Shown: positions 15,466 to 25,582, counted from the first letter of the stretch. The stretch: 64,000 bases of DNA from Myxococcales bacterium (GCA_007131745.1 SLPX01000204.1:1-64000); one strand, 5' to 3'. The notes: generated by a model from the sequence alone, not told the origin. A program made the numbers and translations.

Positions 15466-17745
15466 ATGAACCAGGAATTCAAACCGTTCGATCTCGGACG
15501 TTACCGTTGTGTAGAAATAATCGGTTCCGGTGACACGGCGATTGTTTATAAGGCCGTGCTGCATACGGTGGAGGGCTTCGAAAAAACTTACGCCTTGAAG
15601 AAAATTCATCCCCATCTCATTGATAATAGAGCCTTCATGCAGGCATTTCTTCAAGAAATTCGAATATCCGCTATGCTGAACCATGGCAATATCGCCCATG
15701 TCAGGGAACTGAACAAGGAGGAAGGTTGCTATTATCTTGTAGTCGAGTTTATTGATGGCCGAGATTTGCGAGGTGTTTTGGATCGAGTCCGGGAACGGAA
15801 AAGCCGGGTTCCCTGGGAGTTGGCGGCATACATCACCATGGAAGCAGCTAAAGCCCTTTCTTATATTCATGAAAAAAAGGGTTTCGAAAACGAGCATTTA
15901 AATCTAGTGCATCGCAGTCTGAGTCCGTCCAACGTCATTCTCAGCAAAAGTGGAGAAGTGAAGCTGGTTGATTTCGGAATGAACGAAATGTTTCCCGCGG
16001 GCGAAAGCAATCTGGGCGGTTCCAAAGAAAAATATGCATACATGTCTCCGGAACAGCTAACCGGCGAAAAGGTTGACAGGCGATCGGACATTTTCACTCT
16101 TGGAGCGTTGTTCTATGAAATGCTGGCGGGCAAACCCCCTTTCAAGGGGGAAACGGATGAAGACACCATCCATCTGGTAAAAGAGGCCAAGGCTGTTCCG
16201 ATCAAGGATACGGAACCTTTGCTGGATGAAGTTCTGGCAAAAATGTCAGCCAGAAACCCTGAAAACCGGTTCAAAAGCGCCGAAGACGTTATGACTGCCC
16301 TGAACAGGATACTTATGGTGCGGGCGAAAAGTGTTTTTGAAAAGAATTTGGCAGAATACCTTTCGGGGCTTTTCGATGAATTAGAACCACGTGCCGCTGT
16401 TGAAAAACCCGTTGTATTCGGTTCTCCAGCGGGAGAAGGATACCGTTCCTATGAAACTGATGAAGGATCCATGGTTGCAACTGATGTATATACCAATGCT
16501 CTTTACAAGAGAGACCATTCTTCCGAGGAACGCAGTGAAGCGACGACAAATGTTGGAAAACTTAATCGCGCAATGTCAGCTCAAGCGATAACGCCGAGTT
16601 ATTATGAAAAGAACATAGGTTCCGGTTTGGGAGCATCATACGCACATGATTCAAACGAGGTCCACACGCCAATTCGAGAAAAAGAGTCATGGCGGTCGGC
16701 TCGTTCAGGCTACTATCCGCAAAGCCTGCTCCAAACACCGCCTTCCCTTGTTTTCCCCCGGCCGCATGTGGTGTCCTCTTGCGAACCGGAGTACGGATTG
16801 CAACCGGGTCACTTTGTTCCGGCAGAAGAGCCTGTTTTGTCGCGCAGAGAACCCGATCCTTATCCTTCACGCAGAAAATTTAAACCCAAGCAGGAAATTA
16901 AACCCGCTTGGACATTCAGAAACCGTCTGATAATGGTTTTGGCACTCCTTTCGATCCTGGTTGCTTCGGCAGCGCTGTACATTGTTTTTTCTTCCGACGA
17001 CAGGGTGGATTCTATTTCATCCGAAACGTGGACAGCTGAAAACGATCCTGAACCGCAGACTCATTCCGTTAAGATAAATGAAACACGAGAAAAAAAAATT
17101 GAGAATGCAGTTGAAAGACAGGAACCGGCCGATCAAGAGGCAGAAGAAAACAAGATTCTATCTTATGAAGACAGAACACCGGACAAGACATTGGAAAAGA
17201 CAAAAGATGAAACAAAGTCCGGTTATAGAAACGATGAAAAGGAGATCGCTCTTTCTGGTGGAATACATGCGTTAAAAGCCTCCGGCCCCAGAACAGCCGG
17301 GGACTTGGATCTTTACACCCAGCCCAGCGGCGCGGTCGTGATAGTTGAGGGCCGCTCGGTGGCCAAAACCCCGGTGCGATTCAAAATACCGGAGGGACAG
17401 ACCCTTGAAGTGGTATTGAACAAAGAAGGAAGGAGGCTCAAGATCGAACAACTGAAAGCGCCAGGCGATCAAGGAAGAATGCTCAAGGTTTTTCTTCCCA
17501 ATGTCAGAAAGAAAGCCGTCAAGGCGGAAACCGGGCAAACCGCTGTCGAGGTAAGGTGCAAAACCCCGGAGATCTATCGGATTTACCTGAACGGATGGGA
17601 TACCGGCTTTAATTGCCCGGTGACCATCAGAGTGGATCCCGGCAATAACAACGTGGCAAGACGCATTGAGCCTGAAGCCCGCCTCGACTACAAGGATTTT
17701 CGCGTTCACACCGGCCATACGGCGATAGTCGATTGGGATGAATGA
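15466..17745 (+). CDS. Ser/Thr protein kinase-like membrane protein with PEGA-like repeats; HRD Asp replaced by Ser
   Basis: A 759-residue protein: a Hanks-type kinase fold (about 10-290), a 190-residue disordered linker, one transmembrane helix (about 485-510), a charged linker, and an external region with a PEGA-like repeat (about 612-668: DLDLYTQPSGAVVIVEG...KTPVRF) and a second related repeat (692-750). Gly-rich loop GSGDTA, VAIK-type Lys45, alpha-C Glu64, Asn156 and DFG Asp169 are all present. The catalytic loop reads HRSLSPSN, so the proton-acceptor Asp of HRD is Ser151; the codon is AGT. That predicts little or no phosphotransfer but retained ATP binding. It may act as a pseudokinase scaffold for the FHA proteins in this window, which is inference. 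It ends 9 bp from convergent mnmG. Confidence 0.9.
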   Translation: MNQEFKPFDLGRYRCVEIIGSGDTAIVYKAVLHTVEGFEKTYALKKIHPHLIDNRAFMQAFLQEIRISAMLNHGNIAHVRELNKEEGCYYLVVEFIDGRDLRGVLDRVRERKSRVPWELAAYITMEAAKALSYIHEKKGFENEHLNLVHRSLSPSNVILSKSGEVKLVDFGMNEMFPAGESNLGGSKEKYAYMSPEQLTGEKVDRRSDIFTLGALFYEMLAGKPPFKGETDEDTIHLVKEAKAVPIKDTEPLLDEVLAKMSARNPENRFKSAEDVMTALNRILMVRAKSVFEKNLAEYLSGLFDELEPRAAVEKPVVFGSPAGEGYRSYETDEGSMVATDVYTNALYKRDHSSEERSEATTNVGKLNRAMSAQAITPSYYEKNIGSGLGASYAHDSNEVHTPIREKESWRSARSGYYPQSLLQTPPSLVFPRPHVVSSCEPEYGLQPGHFVPAEEPVLSRREPDPYPSRRKFKPKQEIKPAWTFRNRLIMVLALLSILVASAALYIVFSSDDRVDSISSETWTAENDPEPQTHSVKINETREKKIENAVERQEPADQEAEENKILSYEDRTPDKTLEKTKDETKSGYRNDEKEIALSGGIHALKASGPRTAGDLDLYTQPSGAVVIVEGRSVAKTPVRFKIPEGQTLEVVLNKEGRRLKIEQLKAPGDQGRMLKVFLPNVRKKAVKAETGQTAVEVRCKTPEIYRIYLNGWDTGFNCPVTIRVDPGNNNVARRIEPEARLDYKDFRVHTGHTAIVDWDE

Positions 17746-17754
17746 CCGGGTTCG

Positions 17755-19686
17755 TCAGTCCGATTGGGATTGCACCCTTTGTTTTTTTGCTTTCAGGTGA
17801 ACAAGAATGATGGAAAGCGCAGCAGGGGTGACACCCGGGATTCTTCCGGCTTGGCCGATTGAGGTCGGCCTTACCCGCTCCATTTTTTCTTGGATTTCCC
17901 GGCTCAGACCGGGAAGATTTTGGAAACTGAAATCTGAGGGAATCACTGTTTTACTACTCCGGTGAAGTTTTTCCGCTTCCGCTTGCTGCCGCTTCAGGTA
18001 TCCTTCATACTTGATTTTCGTTTCGAGCCGAGTCACAAGTTCAGGATCCAAGCCTTCTTCAAGGAAACCCATTTCTACGAGGTCGCTGTAACGGACTTCA
18101 GGACGCCTGAGAAGATTTTCCAGTGTGACGTGGTTTTTGAGTTTCTTGGAGCCCAGGGCTGCAAGCCGTTCGTTCATGGATGGAGAAGGACCGATGCGCC
18201 TAGACTTCAACTTCTCCATTTCCTCTTCAACGGATCGTTTCCTTTTTTCGTAAACGTTATAGGCGTTGTCATTCAAAAGCCCCAATTGCTTGGATCGAGG
18301 ACAGAGCCGCTCATCAGCATTGTCTGCACGCAACAACAAGCGGAATTCAGCGCGCGATGTAAACATTCGATAGGGTTCCGATGTTCCCTTTGTCACCAGG
18401 TCATCGATCAACACACCGATATAAGCTTCATCTCGATGCAGCACAAATGGTTCCCGGCCCAGTATTTTACCAGCTGCGTTTATACCCGCCAACAATCCCT
18501 GAGCAGCGGCTTCTTCATAACCGGAAGTGCCGTTTATCTGCCCGGCAAAGAAAAGCCCCCTAATTTCACGTGCCTCCAGGGTGGCTTCCAGTTGTGTCGG
18601 CTGGATGAAGTCATATTCAACAGCATAACCGAAAACACCTATTTCAGCCTGTTCAAGACCTGGAATAGTCTTCAAAATTTCTCTTTGAACATCTTTGGGC
18701 ATGCTGGTTGAAATCCCGTTCGGATAAACCAGGTCACTGTCCAAAGATTCCGGCTCCACGAAAACCTGGTGCTCAAGGCGATGGGGAAAGCGAACGATCT
18801 TGTCTTCAATCGATGGACAATACCTTGGCCCCGTTCCTGATATTTTCCCGGTGTATAGTGGAGATCGATCAAGGTTTTTCCGAATCACTTCTGCTGTGGC
18901 TGCATTTGTCCGGGTTACATGGCAGGCAATCTGGGCGAGAGCCGAGCGCGGCCCGTAGAATGAAAAACAGGGAGGCGGTTTGATGCCTTCCTGCTTTTGC
19001 ATGGCGGAAAAATCCACGGTGGATCGTACCAGCCGAGCTGGAGTGCCGGTTTTCAAGCGCCCCATTTCAAATCCCAGCTTTTCGATGGAAGAGGAAAGTC
19101 CTGAAACGGCTTTTTCCCCCATTCTACCTCCGGATTTTTTTGCAAATCCGATATGCATCACACCGCGAAGAGACGTGCCTGTCGTGACGACACAGCAATT
19201 CGAGCGGTAAAAAACTCCCGCCTTATCCTTGACTCCGGCAAACCTTCTTTTTCGACCTGATCCCCGTTTGTCTCCGCTTTCTTCCACAAAAAGGTCTGCT
19301 ACTTCCGTCTGGATGACCCTTACCCCTCTTTCTCGCAGAGCGTTCTTCATGAATTCCGCGTAAGAAGGTCGATCCTGCTGAGCCCGGATGGCTTGTACGG
19401 CGGGGCCCTTGCGGGTATTCAATCTGCGGAACTGAATACCTGCATGATCCGCTGCCAGGCCCATCCATCCTCCAAGAGCGTCTATTTCCTTAACAAGGTG
19501 CGCCTTGCCAAGTCCGCCTATCGAAGGATTGCAGGGCATGTGAGCCGTCATCTTTTCGTCAAGCGTCAAGATGATCGTATTCATGCCCAGTCCGGCGGCG
19601 GAGAGAGCGGCCTCACAGCCGGCGTGTCCGCCGCCGATGACGATTACATCCCATGTTTCGTTTGTGGATTTTTTTTCGGTCATCAT
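17755..19686 (-). CDS. mnmG: tRNA uridine 5-carboxymethylaminomethyl modification enzyme MnmG (GidA)
   Basis: A 643-residue FAD/NADH-dependent enzyme that, with MnmE, installs the cmnm5 group on U34 of tRNAs. The dinucleotide-binding motif GGGHAGCEA lies at 18-26. The family signatures [14 protein letters not shown] and [19 protein letters not shown] are present, as is the C-terminal helical MnmE/tRNA-binding domain (about 450-635, ending near [15 protein letters not shown]). Length is typical. The usual partners mnmE and rsmG are not adjacent. No strong ribosome-binding site precedes the ATG. Confidence 0.97.
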   Translation of the reverse strand: MMTEKKSTNETWDVIVIGGGHAGCEAALSAAGLGMNTIILTLDEKMTAHMPCNPSIGGLGKAHLVKEIDALGGWMGLAADHAGIQFRRLNTRKGPAVQAIRAQQDRPSYAEFMKNALRERGVRVIQTEVADLFVEESGDKRGSGRKRRFAGVKDKAGVFYRSNCCVVTTGTSLRGVMHIGFAKKSGGRMGEKAVSGLSSSIEKLGFEMGRLKTGTPARLVRSTVDFSAMQKQEGIKPPPCFSFYGPRSALAQIACHVTRTNAATAEVIRKNLDRSPLYTGKISGTGPRYCPSIEDKIVRFPHRLEHQVFVEPESLDSDLVYPNGISTSMPKDVQREILKTIPGLEQAEIGVFGYAVEYDFIQPTQLEATLEAREIRGLFFAGQINGTSGYEEAAAQGLLAGINAAGKILGREPFVLHRDEAYIGVLIDDLVTKGTSEPYRMFTSRAEFRLLLRADNADERLCPRSKQLGLLNDNAYNVYEKRKRSVEEEMEKLKSRRIGPSPSMNERLAALGSKKLKNHVTLENLLRRPEVRYSDLVEMGFLEEGLDPELVTRLETKIKYEGYLKRQQAEAEKLHRSSKTVIPSDFSFQNLPGLSREIQEKMERVRPTSIGQAGRIPGVTPAALSIILVHLKAKKQRVQSQSD

Positions 19687-19943
19687 CGGTGGGTTCTTTC
19701 ATCTACACGAAAAAGAACGGCACTTTTTCATCATTTCAGCGGTCAAGCTAGCAAAAAACGGGAAAAAGACAAAAATGTTTTTCTTCAGCAACCTTTTTTT
19801 CTCAGGCGGCTATTTGCATCCTTGCAATCCGCTTACTACTTTCTCACAATGTATGTTGTAAAGACCGACTGAAAACTTCCAATCGCTATTGAAAGCCAGG
19901 CAAAGGGTTTTGCGTGGCAACAGGGTTCCGGGAGGGAACAAAC

Positions 19944-20903
19944 GTGAGGAAAACAAATAAGAAGAAAAATGCTCTGATCCGCTCCAAAGGGTTTTTTGCT
20001 GTTTGGCTCGTGATCATGACGATGCAGGCATGTTCATCCAAGGACAGTGAGGTTCGCACAGGAAAAGACAAGCGTGATGCTCAAAAAAGCAATGACTCGA
20101 AAAAGGATGACGACAAAACTGTTGTGAATGACTCCTCCAACTTGACCGACCAATTCAACTTGTCCCTACGCTCTGCCATGGAATGTGTAGACACAATGAA
20201 CCTAGAGAAAAAGAAGGGAGAAGATTGTCCGAGCCCCAGGATGCTGAAAAATCGATTTCACGACATGCTGAAAGAAAACAAGGGTAGAATTATTTCCGTG
20301 CAAGATTATGTTTTGGCAGCGGCTCGGTTCGTTGATCATTACGAAAAGATATTCAAACAGGAACACCCTCCAAGCGAAGAAGCACTGGGAACTATGGTGC
20401 AGCTCTTTAATCGAATAGCTGTCAGCCACAATACCGCGCGCATGGAAATATCAATCGAAACTCCTGGCGGGATTGATGACGACCGGGCATTGGATCCGAA
20501 CAGCTTCATCCATCGATTAGACGCACTCGCCGGAGAAGCGGTTAAACTCTACGGCGCTTGGTATGGAAAACACGGTGGTCGGGCAGGAGTGCCTATTGAC
20601 TTGAAGAAAGTGGAAGAGACCGGTTTTTTGGCTTCCGCTGCTGTCTTGAAAGCCGGCTTTGTTGAAATAAAAGAGAAGGTTGAAAGACTGAAATGCAGAG
20701 AAGCCGGGGACCGATGCGGGTTCTTGCTGGAACAAAGAGACGCATTGTCCGCCGCCCTTGAAAAAACCGGAGCAATGGTCCAAGACATTGCCGGCAATTT
20801 GCCCGACATGGATGACAAGAAAAAGAAGAAAGGGGCTGTGGAACTGCGAAAAGCTTACAACGAACTCGTAGATGCAAGGAGCGCGGTGACTCGGAAGCAA
20901 TAA
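19944..20903 (+). CDS. Putative lipoprotein of unknown function
   Basis: The start is GTG at 19944, with GGGAGGG 7 nt upstream; a GTG 30 bp earlier has no ribosome-binding site. The 319-residue product has a basic N-terminus, a hydrophobic stretch (FFAVWLVIMTM) and a plausible lipobox (MQAC). A Lys/Asp/Ser-rich linker follows, then a mainly helical domain with a few cysteines (for example in LKCREAGDRCGFLL, a possible disulfide pair). It ends with a helical segment and a KKKKKGA run. I recognise no family. It is convergent with the Cys-rich lipoprotein gene at 21017. Confidence 0.65.
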   Translation: MRKTNKKKNALIRSKGFFAVWLVIMTMQACSSKDSEVRTGKDKRDAQKSNDSKKDDDKTVVNDSSNLTDQFNLSLRSAMECVDTMNLEKKKGEDCPSPRMLKNRFHDMLKENKGRIISVQDYVLAAARFVDHYEKIFKQEHPPSEEALGTMVQLFNRIAVSHNTARMEISIETPGGIDDDRALDPNSFIHRLDALAGEAVKLYGAWYGKHGGRAGVPIDLKKVEETGFLASAAVLKAGFVEIKEKVERLKCREAGDRCGFLLEQRDALSAALEKTGAMVQDIAGNLPDMDDKKKKKGAVELRKAYNELVDARSAVTRKQ

Positions 20904-21016
20904 AGGAAAAAACTTCATCTTCCGGGGGTGTTTTGGGAACCGGGCGTTTATGGGTCACCGGAATCGGTCTTTTGTTAAAGTGGGGTGAAATTCGGAGACA
21001 AAGCGGAACAGCTTTA

Positions 21017-22147
21017 TTATTCAGGAACGCATTGGGAGTTTGCGCAGATCTCGCCGTCTCCACATTGCGCTGCTATCACACATTCGGGTACGGCTTCGTA
21101 GCAATATCCCATATGGCAAACCGGAAGTCCGCAGGCCGTACAATCCGGATCCGCCGTTGTGCAGGGAGTCCGGCAAACGCCTTCCACACAGTGTTGGCCG
21201 CCTGAGCAATCAGCAGGCACGGTACACTCGGGTTCGATGCCGATTTTGGCGACGCAAACGCCTTGTACGCATTCATCGCCTGAATTTGTGCAGTCATCAT
21301 CCCCAGCGCATCCTTCATGGCAGACGCCGTCAACACATATTCTACCGTCTTCACAGTCGTTGTTGTTCACGCACGGATCCGCAGGATCTTCGTAGAAACA
21401 GAACCCGTTGTCACACACCTGGCCTGTTCCGCATTCGTCGTCATTGCTGCATTCCGGGAAACATTCACCGTTTATACAGCGCCCGAGGCCGTCGTAACAT
21501 TGTTTGTCGAACTGGCACTGTTGTCCATCGGACGGCCAATCTTGGCAGAATCCGTCGACACACTTCTCGCCATCGCCGCAGTCGTCGGCGGATGTGCACG
21601 GTTGGTTGTCTCCTGCCGGAACACAGGTGGAGCGGTCATCACAAAACGGTAGATTGGGATCCGAGCAGTCTCCATGGCTTTCGCATGTTCCCGACTCCGC
21701 GCAAACACCCTCGTCATCGCAGAAAAATCCGGGTTCGCAATCAGTGTGGTCCGCGCAGGTATCCGAATCAATGCACTCCCCGGTCGATGTGTCGCAATAT
21801 TGACCTTCGTCGCAATCAGAATGACTTAGACACCCCGGATCGTCCTCTTCGGGTAAGCAAACACCTTTTTCATTATCACAATTCCAGCCGATGGGACATT
21901 CCCAGTCGAAGCGGCACGGTTCTGTGGCCCAGCACTGCCCGTTGTTACAGAACTCGTCCCTCAAACAGTCTTCGTCTGTGCTACATGTTATTGGATCGTC
22001 ATCGCACCAGCAGGGACCGAAAATCTCACAATATTCTATGCATTCGCCTTGATCCGGTTTTTTCTCAGAGTCGCAGTACATCCAATGGCAGCCGCCAAAG
22101 GTAAACAAAGCCGCCAGCAGGACCGTGATTTTTGCTTGCCACCTCAT
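21017..22147 (-). CDS. Cys-rich repeat lipoprotein
   Basis: The start at 22147 is set by an AGGAGG ribosome-binding site 7 nt upstream. The 376-residue product has a short signal peptide with lipobox FGGC (Cys20). The entire mature part consists of about a dozen small disulfide-knot units of the form C-x-x-D-x-D-C-x-x-G-x-x-C-x-x-G-x-C (for example TSADDCGDGEKCVDGFC). Such repeats occur in large numbers in secreted proteins of Myxococcota-like bacteria. It is very acidic. A surface or adhesive role is plausible but not shown. It is the last gene of a minus-strand series that starts near 26573, separated from the epimerase gene by 216 bp, and probably has its own promoter. Confidence 0.82.
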   Translation of the reverse strand: MRWQAKITVLLAALFTFGGCHWMYCDSEKKPDQGECIEYCEIFGPCWCDDDPITCSTDEDCLRDEFCNNGQCWATEPCRFDWECPIGWNCDNEKGVCLPEEDDPGCLSHSDCDEGQYCDTSTGECIDSDTCADHTDCEPGFFCDDEGVCAESGTCESHGDCSDPNLPFCDDRSTCVPAGDNQPCTSADDCGDGEKCVDGFCQDWPSDGQQCQFDKQCYDGLGRCINGECFPECSNDDECGTGQVCDNGFCFYEDPADPCVNNNDCEDGRICVDGVCHEGCAGDDDCTNSGDECVQGVCVAKIGIEPECTVPADCSGGQHCVEGVCRTPCTTADPDCTACGLPVCHMGYCYEAVPECVIAAQCGDGEICANSQCVPE

Positions 22148-22221
22148 AGTGGACCTCCTATTTTTTTCAAACATTCAAATAAACGTTTTTCTGTTAAAAG
22201 TATACAAGCAAACAATATACC

Positions 22222-22245
22222 AAAAGGAACAAAAAAGCGTTCTTT
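22222..22245. other. AT-rich inverted repeat between the epimerase and Cys-rich genes
   Basis: AAAAGGAAC pairs with GTTCTTTTT (one G-T pair) around an 8-nt loop. It lies 119 bp downstream of the epimerase stop on the minus strand and could act as a weak terminator, but the stem is AU-rich and the downstream tail is not a clean U-run. Confidence 0.25.
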
Positions 22246-22363
22246 TTCAAGATCTATGAGGTTTTCGCACCAAAAACAAGCGGATCCCCACAGTTTTTTT
22301 AACCATCCCTGTTTTGCTGTCAAAAACAGTTCACGATCCTTTGTGGGGTGTGTGAACATTCCG

Positions 22364-23386
22364 TCACGATCTTTTGGCAATGGTTGTGCCCGAATCGGAA
22401 CGAACCGCCATTGGATCCGCAGGATGTTCGAGAACGGATCCAATAGTTTCCTTTATCGAATATTTGGGAGAAAATCCTAACTCTTTTCGAATCCTTGAGT
22501 CATCAATCATTGAAATAAATCTCAGGTGATCCATTTCCGGTCCTTCAATAGGGGAACTGCCGGTCAACCATAGGAATTTCATCAAGAACTTAGGACAAAA
22601 ATGGGGTATCGGGAGGATGGGTTTGCCTAATTCTTCAAGAATCACCGAATACGGGATCTCACCCGGACCCGCAACATTGTAAACTCCTCCAGCCTTGGGA
22701 GAAAGAGACAAGATCAGGGATTCCACAACATCTTTTTCATGGATCAGCTGCATCATGGGATCGAAACCTACGAGTTTCGGTATTCTCTTCATCCTCAAAA
22801 GATTGGATATGGCATTTTGTACTCTTCCAAGCACATGCACGGGACGGAGGATGACCGTGCTTATTTCGCTGCATTTCCAGAAAAATGAGTTGGCCAACAT
22901 GTCCGCTTCAACAAGATCCCTTAAACCAGGGGTGTCCTGTGCGCCGAGTAAAGGCGCTTCTTCAGACAAGAACTGTGGATTTTCAGGGCGTGCGCCGTAA
23001 ACGTAATGCGACGAAAGAAACACCACCTTGGGAACATTATATCGACGGCAATATTCCAATAACCTTGAAGTCCCCACCACATTCCAGTCATGGTGTTCTT
23101 TCCTGGACTTCCTGGGATCATGCATAAGGCCGAGGTGTACGAGAGCAACCGGGCGTTCTTTTCTGAAGACGCCCCTTGTTTTCTTGGAGCGGAGATCCAC
23201 TCGGCTGTGAACTATGTCGGGAGGACGATCGGAGAAAGATCGCCGATCGATTCCGACTATCCGGTACTTTCCCTCCCTGTGCAGTCTTTTAGCCAACAGG
23301 CGGCCGATACGTCCACTAATACCGGTGATCACTATTGTGGGCTTTTCCGTTTTATGGCCGCGCATGACGATTTCGTCTTCCTGCAT
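22364..23386 (-). CDS. NAD-dependent epimerase/dehydratase (extended SDR)
   Basis: A 340-residue extended short-chain dehydrogenase. The Rossmann motif is TGISGRIGRLLAKRL (GxxGxxG) near residues 21-35. The active site reads FLSSHYVYGARPE, so the YxxxK segment is replaced by a Y-V-Y-G-A pattern with no Lys four residues after Tyr. That is uncommon and may mean reduced or altered catalysis. The C-terminal half keeps the family's substrate-domain pattern (VYNVAGPGEIPYS). It starts 11 nt after the acyltransferase stop with a good AGGAAAG ribosome-binding site, so the two are co-transcribed. A role in modifying a lipid or sugar head group is inferred from that coupling. Confidence 0.8.
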   Translation of the reverse strand: MQEDEIVMRGHKTEKPTIVITGISGRIGRLLAKRLHREGKYRIVGIDRRSFSDRPPDIVHSRVDLRSKKTRGVFRKERPVALVHLGLMHDPRKSRKEHHDWNVVGTSRLLEYCRRYNVPKVVFLSSHYVYGARPENPQFLSEEAPLLGAQDTPGLRDLVEADMLANSFFWKCSEISTVILRPVHVLGRVQNAISNLLRMKRIPKLVGFDPMMQLIHEKDVVESLILSLSPKAGGVYNVAGPGEIPYSVILEELGKPILPIPHFCPKFLMKFLWLTGSSPIEGPEMDHLRFISMIDDSRIRKELGFSPKYSIKETIGSVLEHPADPMAVRSDSGTTIAKRS

Positions 23387-23397
23387 TCATGTCTTTC

Positions 23398-24243
23398 CTA
23401 CCAAAAAACATGCTTTCTTTTCTTCAGTCCCATGTGAACCATTGACTGTATTGTACGACGCACTTCCTCCACCAAGGGGGCTATTTCATCATCGTCGAGA
23501 TCGGGATCCCCTTTAAACCGCATGGGCTGACCGAAATGGATTCTGTATTTTGTCGGCAAAGGAAGGAGTGGAAAGAAAGGTGGAAACGGCATCACCGGAA
23601 ACGACGGCAGCTTAAACAACTTTGCAAGAGCCGCGGCATTTACTGCAGGCGCCTGTTCTTCCGCACCGATTACAGCCACCGGAACTATCGGACTCCCGGT
23701 TTCAAGCGCAAGTCTCATAAATCCGTTTCCGAATTCTTGTATCTTGTAACGTTCGGAAAAAGGCTTGGAAATGCCTTTTGCTCCCTCAGGAAAAACCAGC
23801 ACTGCCTCATCGTCATGTAACAACCTCAAGCAGTTTTCGGGGGTTCCGACTATTTGACCCCAACGGCTGAAAAGGTAGCTCACGTAAGGAAGTCTTGGCA
23901 CAAAATGCTCTATCATGGATCTTGCAATACGGGGAGGATCAAGGTCGAAAACAAGAGCGCCTCCGATGGCAACGCCGTCGAACGGAAGCTGTCCGGAATG
24001 ATTGGATGCAATAATTACCCGGCCATTGGGAACATTCCGGATACCAAAGGTTTCCACCCTGAAATAATAGCGATAAAGCAATTGAGTAAAAACAACCACG
24101 GACATGGCTTTGTCCACGCTGAATCCGAACGGATCATATCCGTACTCGTTTTTTCTCGTGGGAACAGCTTTCAGCTTTTGTAAAAGAGACGGGTCAATTC
24201 TTGATTGGAGCCAACGGTTTATTTTTTTTTGCCAAGAAAGCAT
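23398..24243 (-). CDS. PlsC-like lysophospholipid acyltransferase
   Basis: The start is put at the ATG at 24243 (GGGA 6 nt upstream); an ATG at 24255 is an alternative, and longer versions overlap the SPFH gene. The 281-residue product carries ASNHSGQLPFDG (His82 and Asp89, a longer spacing than the classic HX4D but known in DAGAT-like members) and FPEGAKG, the acyl-acceptor binding motif. It has a hydrophobic, Pro/Phe-rich segment (about 205-230) near the C-terminus. It likely acylates a lipid at the inner membrane. An A9 tract near the start codon is coding (Lys-Lys). It sits between the SPFH/zinc-ribbon and epimerase genes in one operon-like run. Confidence 0.85.
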   Translation of the reverse strand: MLSWQKKINRWLQSRIDPSLLQKLKAVPTRKNEYGYDPFGFSVDKAMSVVVFTQLLYRYYFRVETFGIRNVPNGRVIIASNHSGQLPFDGVAIGGALVFDLDPPRIARSMIEHFVPRLPYVSYLFSRWGQIVGTPENCLRLLHDDEAVLVFPEGAKGISKPFSERYKIQEFGNGFMRLALETGSPIVPVAVIGAEEQAPAVNAAALAKLFKLPSFPVMPFPPFFPLLPLPTKYRIHFGQPMRFKGDPDLDDDEIAPLVEEVRRTIQSMVHMGLKKRKHVFW

Positions 24244-24286
24244 TGCTGTTCCCATAGCCGGACAAACAAAATGTGAACGTATCCGC

Positions 24287-25564
24287 TCAAGCGAACTTAT
24301 TTCCACACGAAGGGCAGAAATTACCGCTTTCGGGTAGAGTTGCATTGCACTGGGGGCAATTTGATGGCCTGGCTTCTGTTTGCTGTGTTCCGCAGGCAGG
24401 GCAAAACTTGCTGCCCGTGGGAAGGGCAGCGTTGCACTTCACACATGCCACTGTCTGAGGGGCTTGTGCTGGTTGACCGCACGAAGGGCAGAACTTGTAA
24501 CCTTCCGGCACCGGGGCTTTGCAGTTTGAGCATGGATTCGCGGAAGCAGTGGGCGCGGATGAAGGCGCTCCGGCCCCAGCACCCATGGCTGCACCTGCGG
24601 CAGCGGCTCCATGAGCTGGATGATGATGAGGGTTATTGGGCGGAGGGTGATATCCGCCCGGCTGGGGATGACCATGAGGATTTGCGGGCGGCTGCATGCC
24701 CGGTTGCATGCCCGGCATGGATCCTGCTACCATTCCCGGCATCATAAATCCCATGCCGAGACCCATTCCCATTCCCATTCCCGCGCCCGCTGTTCCACCC
24801 GAACCCGGGTTCTGGGCCATGTCCCGCAAGGCATAGCCCATCTGGAACTGCTGCATTCCCTGGAGATTATCTTCGAAAAGCCCCATGCCGGATCTTTCGT
24901 CGATTTTTTGTTGTACCTCAGGGGGTGGGGTGATGGCATTTATTACAAGGTCTTCCAATTCCACCCCGTATTTGGAAAAATCGTCATGAATCCGGGCTTT
25001 TGTCGCTATTCCTATCTCATCGTAAAGACCAGCGAGATCCAGCAATGTTTTAAGGTTTTCTCCCAGCACATCCGCCATTCGACCTATTATTACATTTCTT
25101 AGGAAATCCGTTATTCTGGCCGTGTCGTATCTTCCTTCGGTTCCCACGATTTTATTTACAAAGAGCTGGGGATCTACGACCTTGTAGCTCATGATTCCAA
25201 AGGATCGAAGTCTCACGACCTTGAGAACCTGGTCTCTGAATACAATCGGCTCCTTTGTTCCCCACTTTTGGTTTATGAATGTCTTTGTGTTTATGAAATA
25301 GACTTCCGCCTTGAACGGGGTCTTTCCGCCGAAAGGCAATCTCACCAATCTGTGAAGCAAAGGTAGATTTGCCGTGCTCAAGGTATGGCGGCCCGGCATG
25401 AAAGTATCGAGCGCCTGTCCACCTCTGTAAAAGATCGCCACCTGGCTTTCGCGAACAATAAGCTGCGCGCCCAGTTTGATGTCGGCGTCTCCGGATTCCG
25501 GGAACCTGATAACAATATTGTCGCCGGTTGGATCGGTAACATCGATAACTTCTATCATGGCCAT
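24287..25564 (-). CDS. SPFH/Band-7 domain protein with three C-terminal zinc ribbons
   Basis: A 425-residue protein resembling the YdjI-type SPFH family. Residues about 20-240 form the SPFH (stomatin/prohibitin/flotillin) fold, with RESQVAIFYRGGQALD at the start and a helical ELEDLVINAITPPPEVQ segment at its end. A Gly/Met-rich low-complexity stretch (GMGMGMGLGMG, then Pro/His repeats) follows. Three zinc ribbons close the protein: CSNCKAP...FCPSCG, CVKCNAA...FCPACG and CPQCNAT...FCPSCG. The start has AGGAGA 7 nt upstream. In Bacillus the homologous gene lies with a PspA-like gene and responds to envelope stress; here a helical protein precedes it by 18 bp. No transmembrane helix is visible, so membrane association is likely peripheral. 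Confidence 0.88.
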   Translation of the reverse strand: MAMIEVIDVTDPTGDNIVIRFPESGDADIKLGAQLIVRESQVAIFYRGGQALDTFMPGRHTLSTANLPLLHRLVRLPFGGKTPFKAEVYFINTKTFINQKWGTKEPIVFRDQVLKVVRLRSFGIMSYKVVDPQLFVNKIVGTEGRYDTARITDFLRNVIIGRMADVLGENLKTLLDLAGLYDEIGIATKARIHDDFSKYGVELEDLVINAITPPPEVQQKIDERSGMGLFEDNLQGMQQFQMGYALRDMAQNPGSGGTAGAGMGMGMGLGMGFMMPGMVAGSMPGMQPGMQPPANPHGHPQPGGYHPPPNNPHHHPAHGAAAAGAAMGAGAGAPSSAPTASANPCSNCKAPVPEGYKFCPSCGQPAQAPQTVACVKCNAALPTGSKFCPACGTQQTEARPSNCPQCNATLPESGNFCPSCGNKFA

Positions 25565-25582
25565 AATATATTCTCCTGGTGT

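Noticed and set aside
21040..22104. 354-codon plus-strand open frame opposite the Cys-rich lipoprotein
   Set aside because: It mirrors the biased codons of the Cys-rich repeats, is Arg/His-rich without domains, and has no ribosome-binding site.
24232..24240. A9 tract near the acyltransferase start as a phase-variation switch
   Set aside because: A9 runs coding Lys occur several times in the window (also near 30674 and 56486), so this one is not distinctive.
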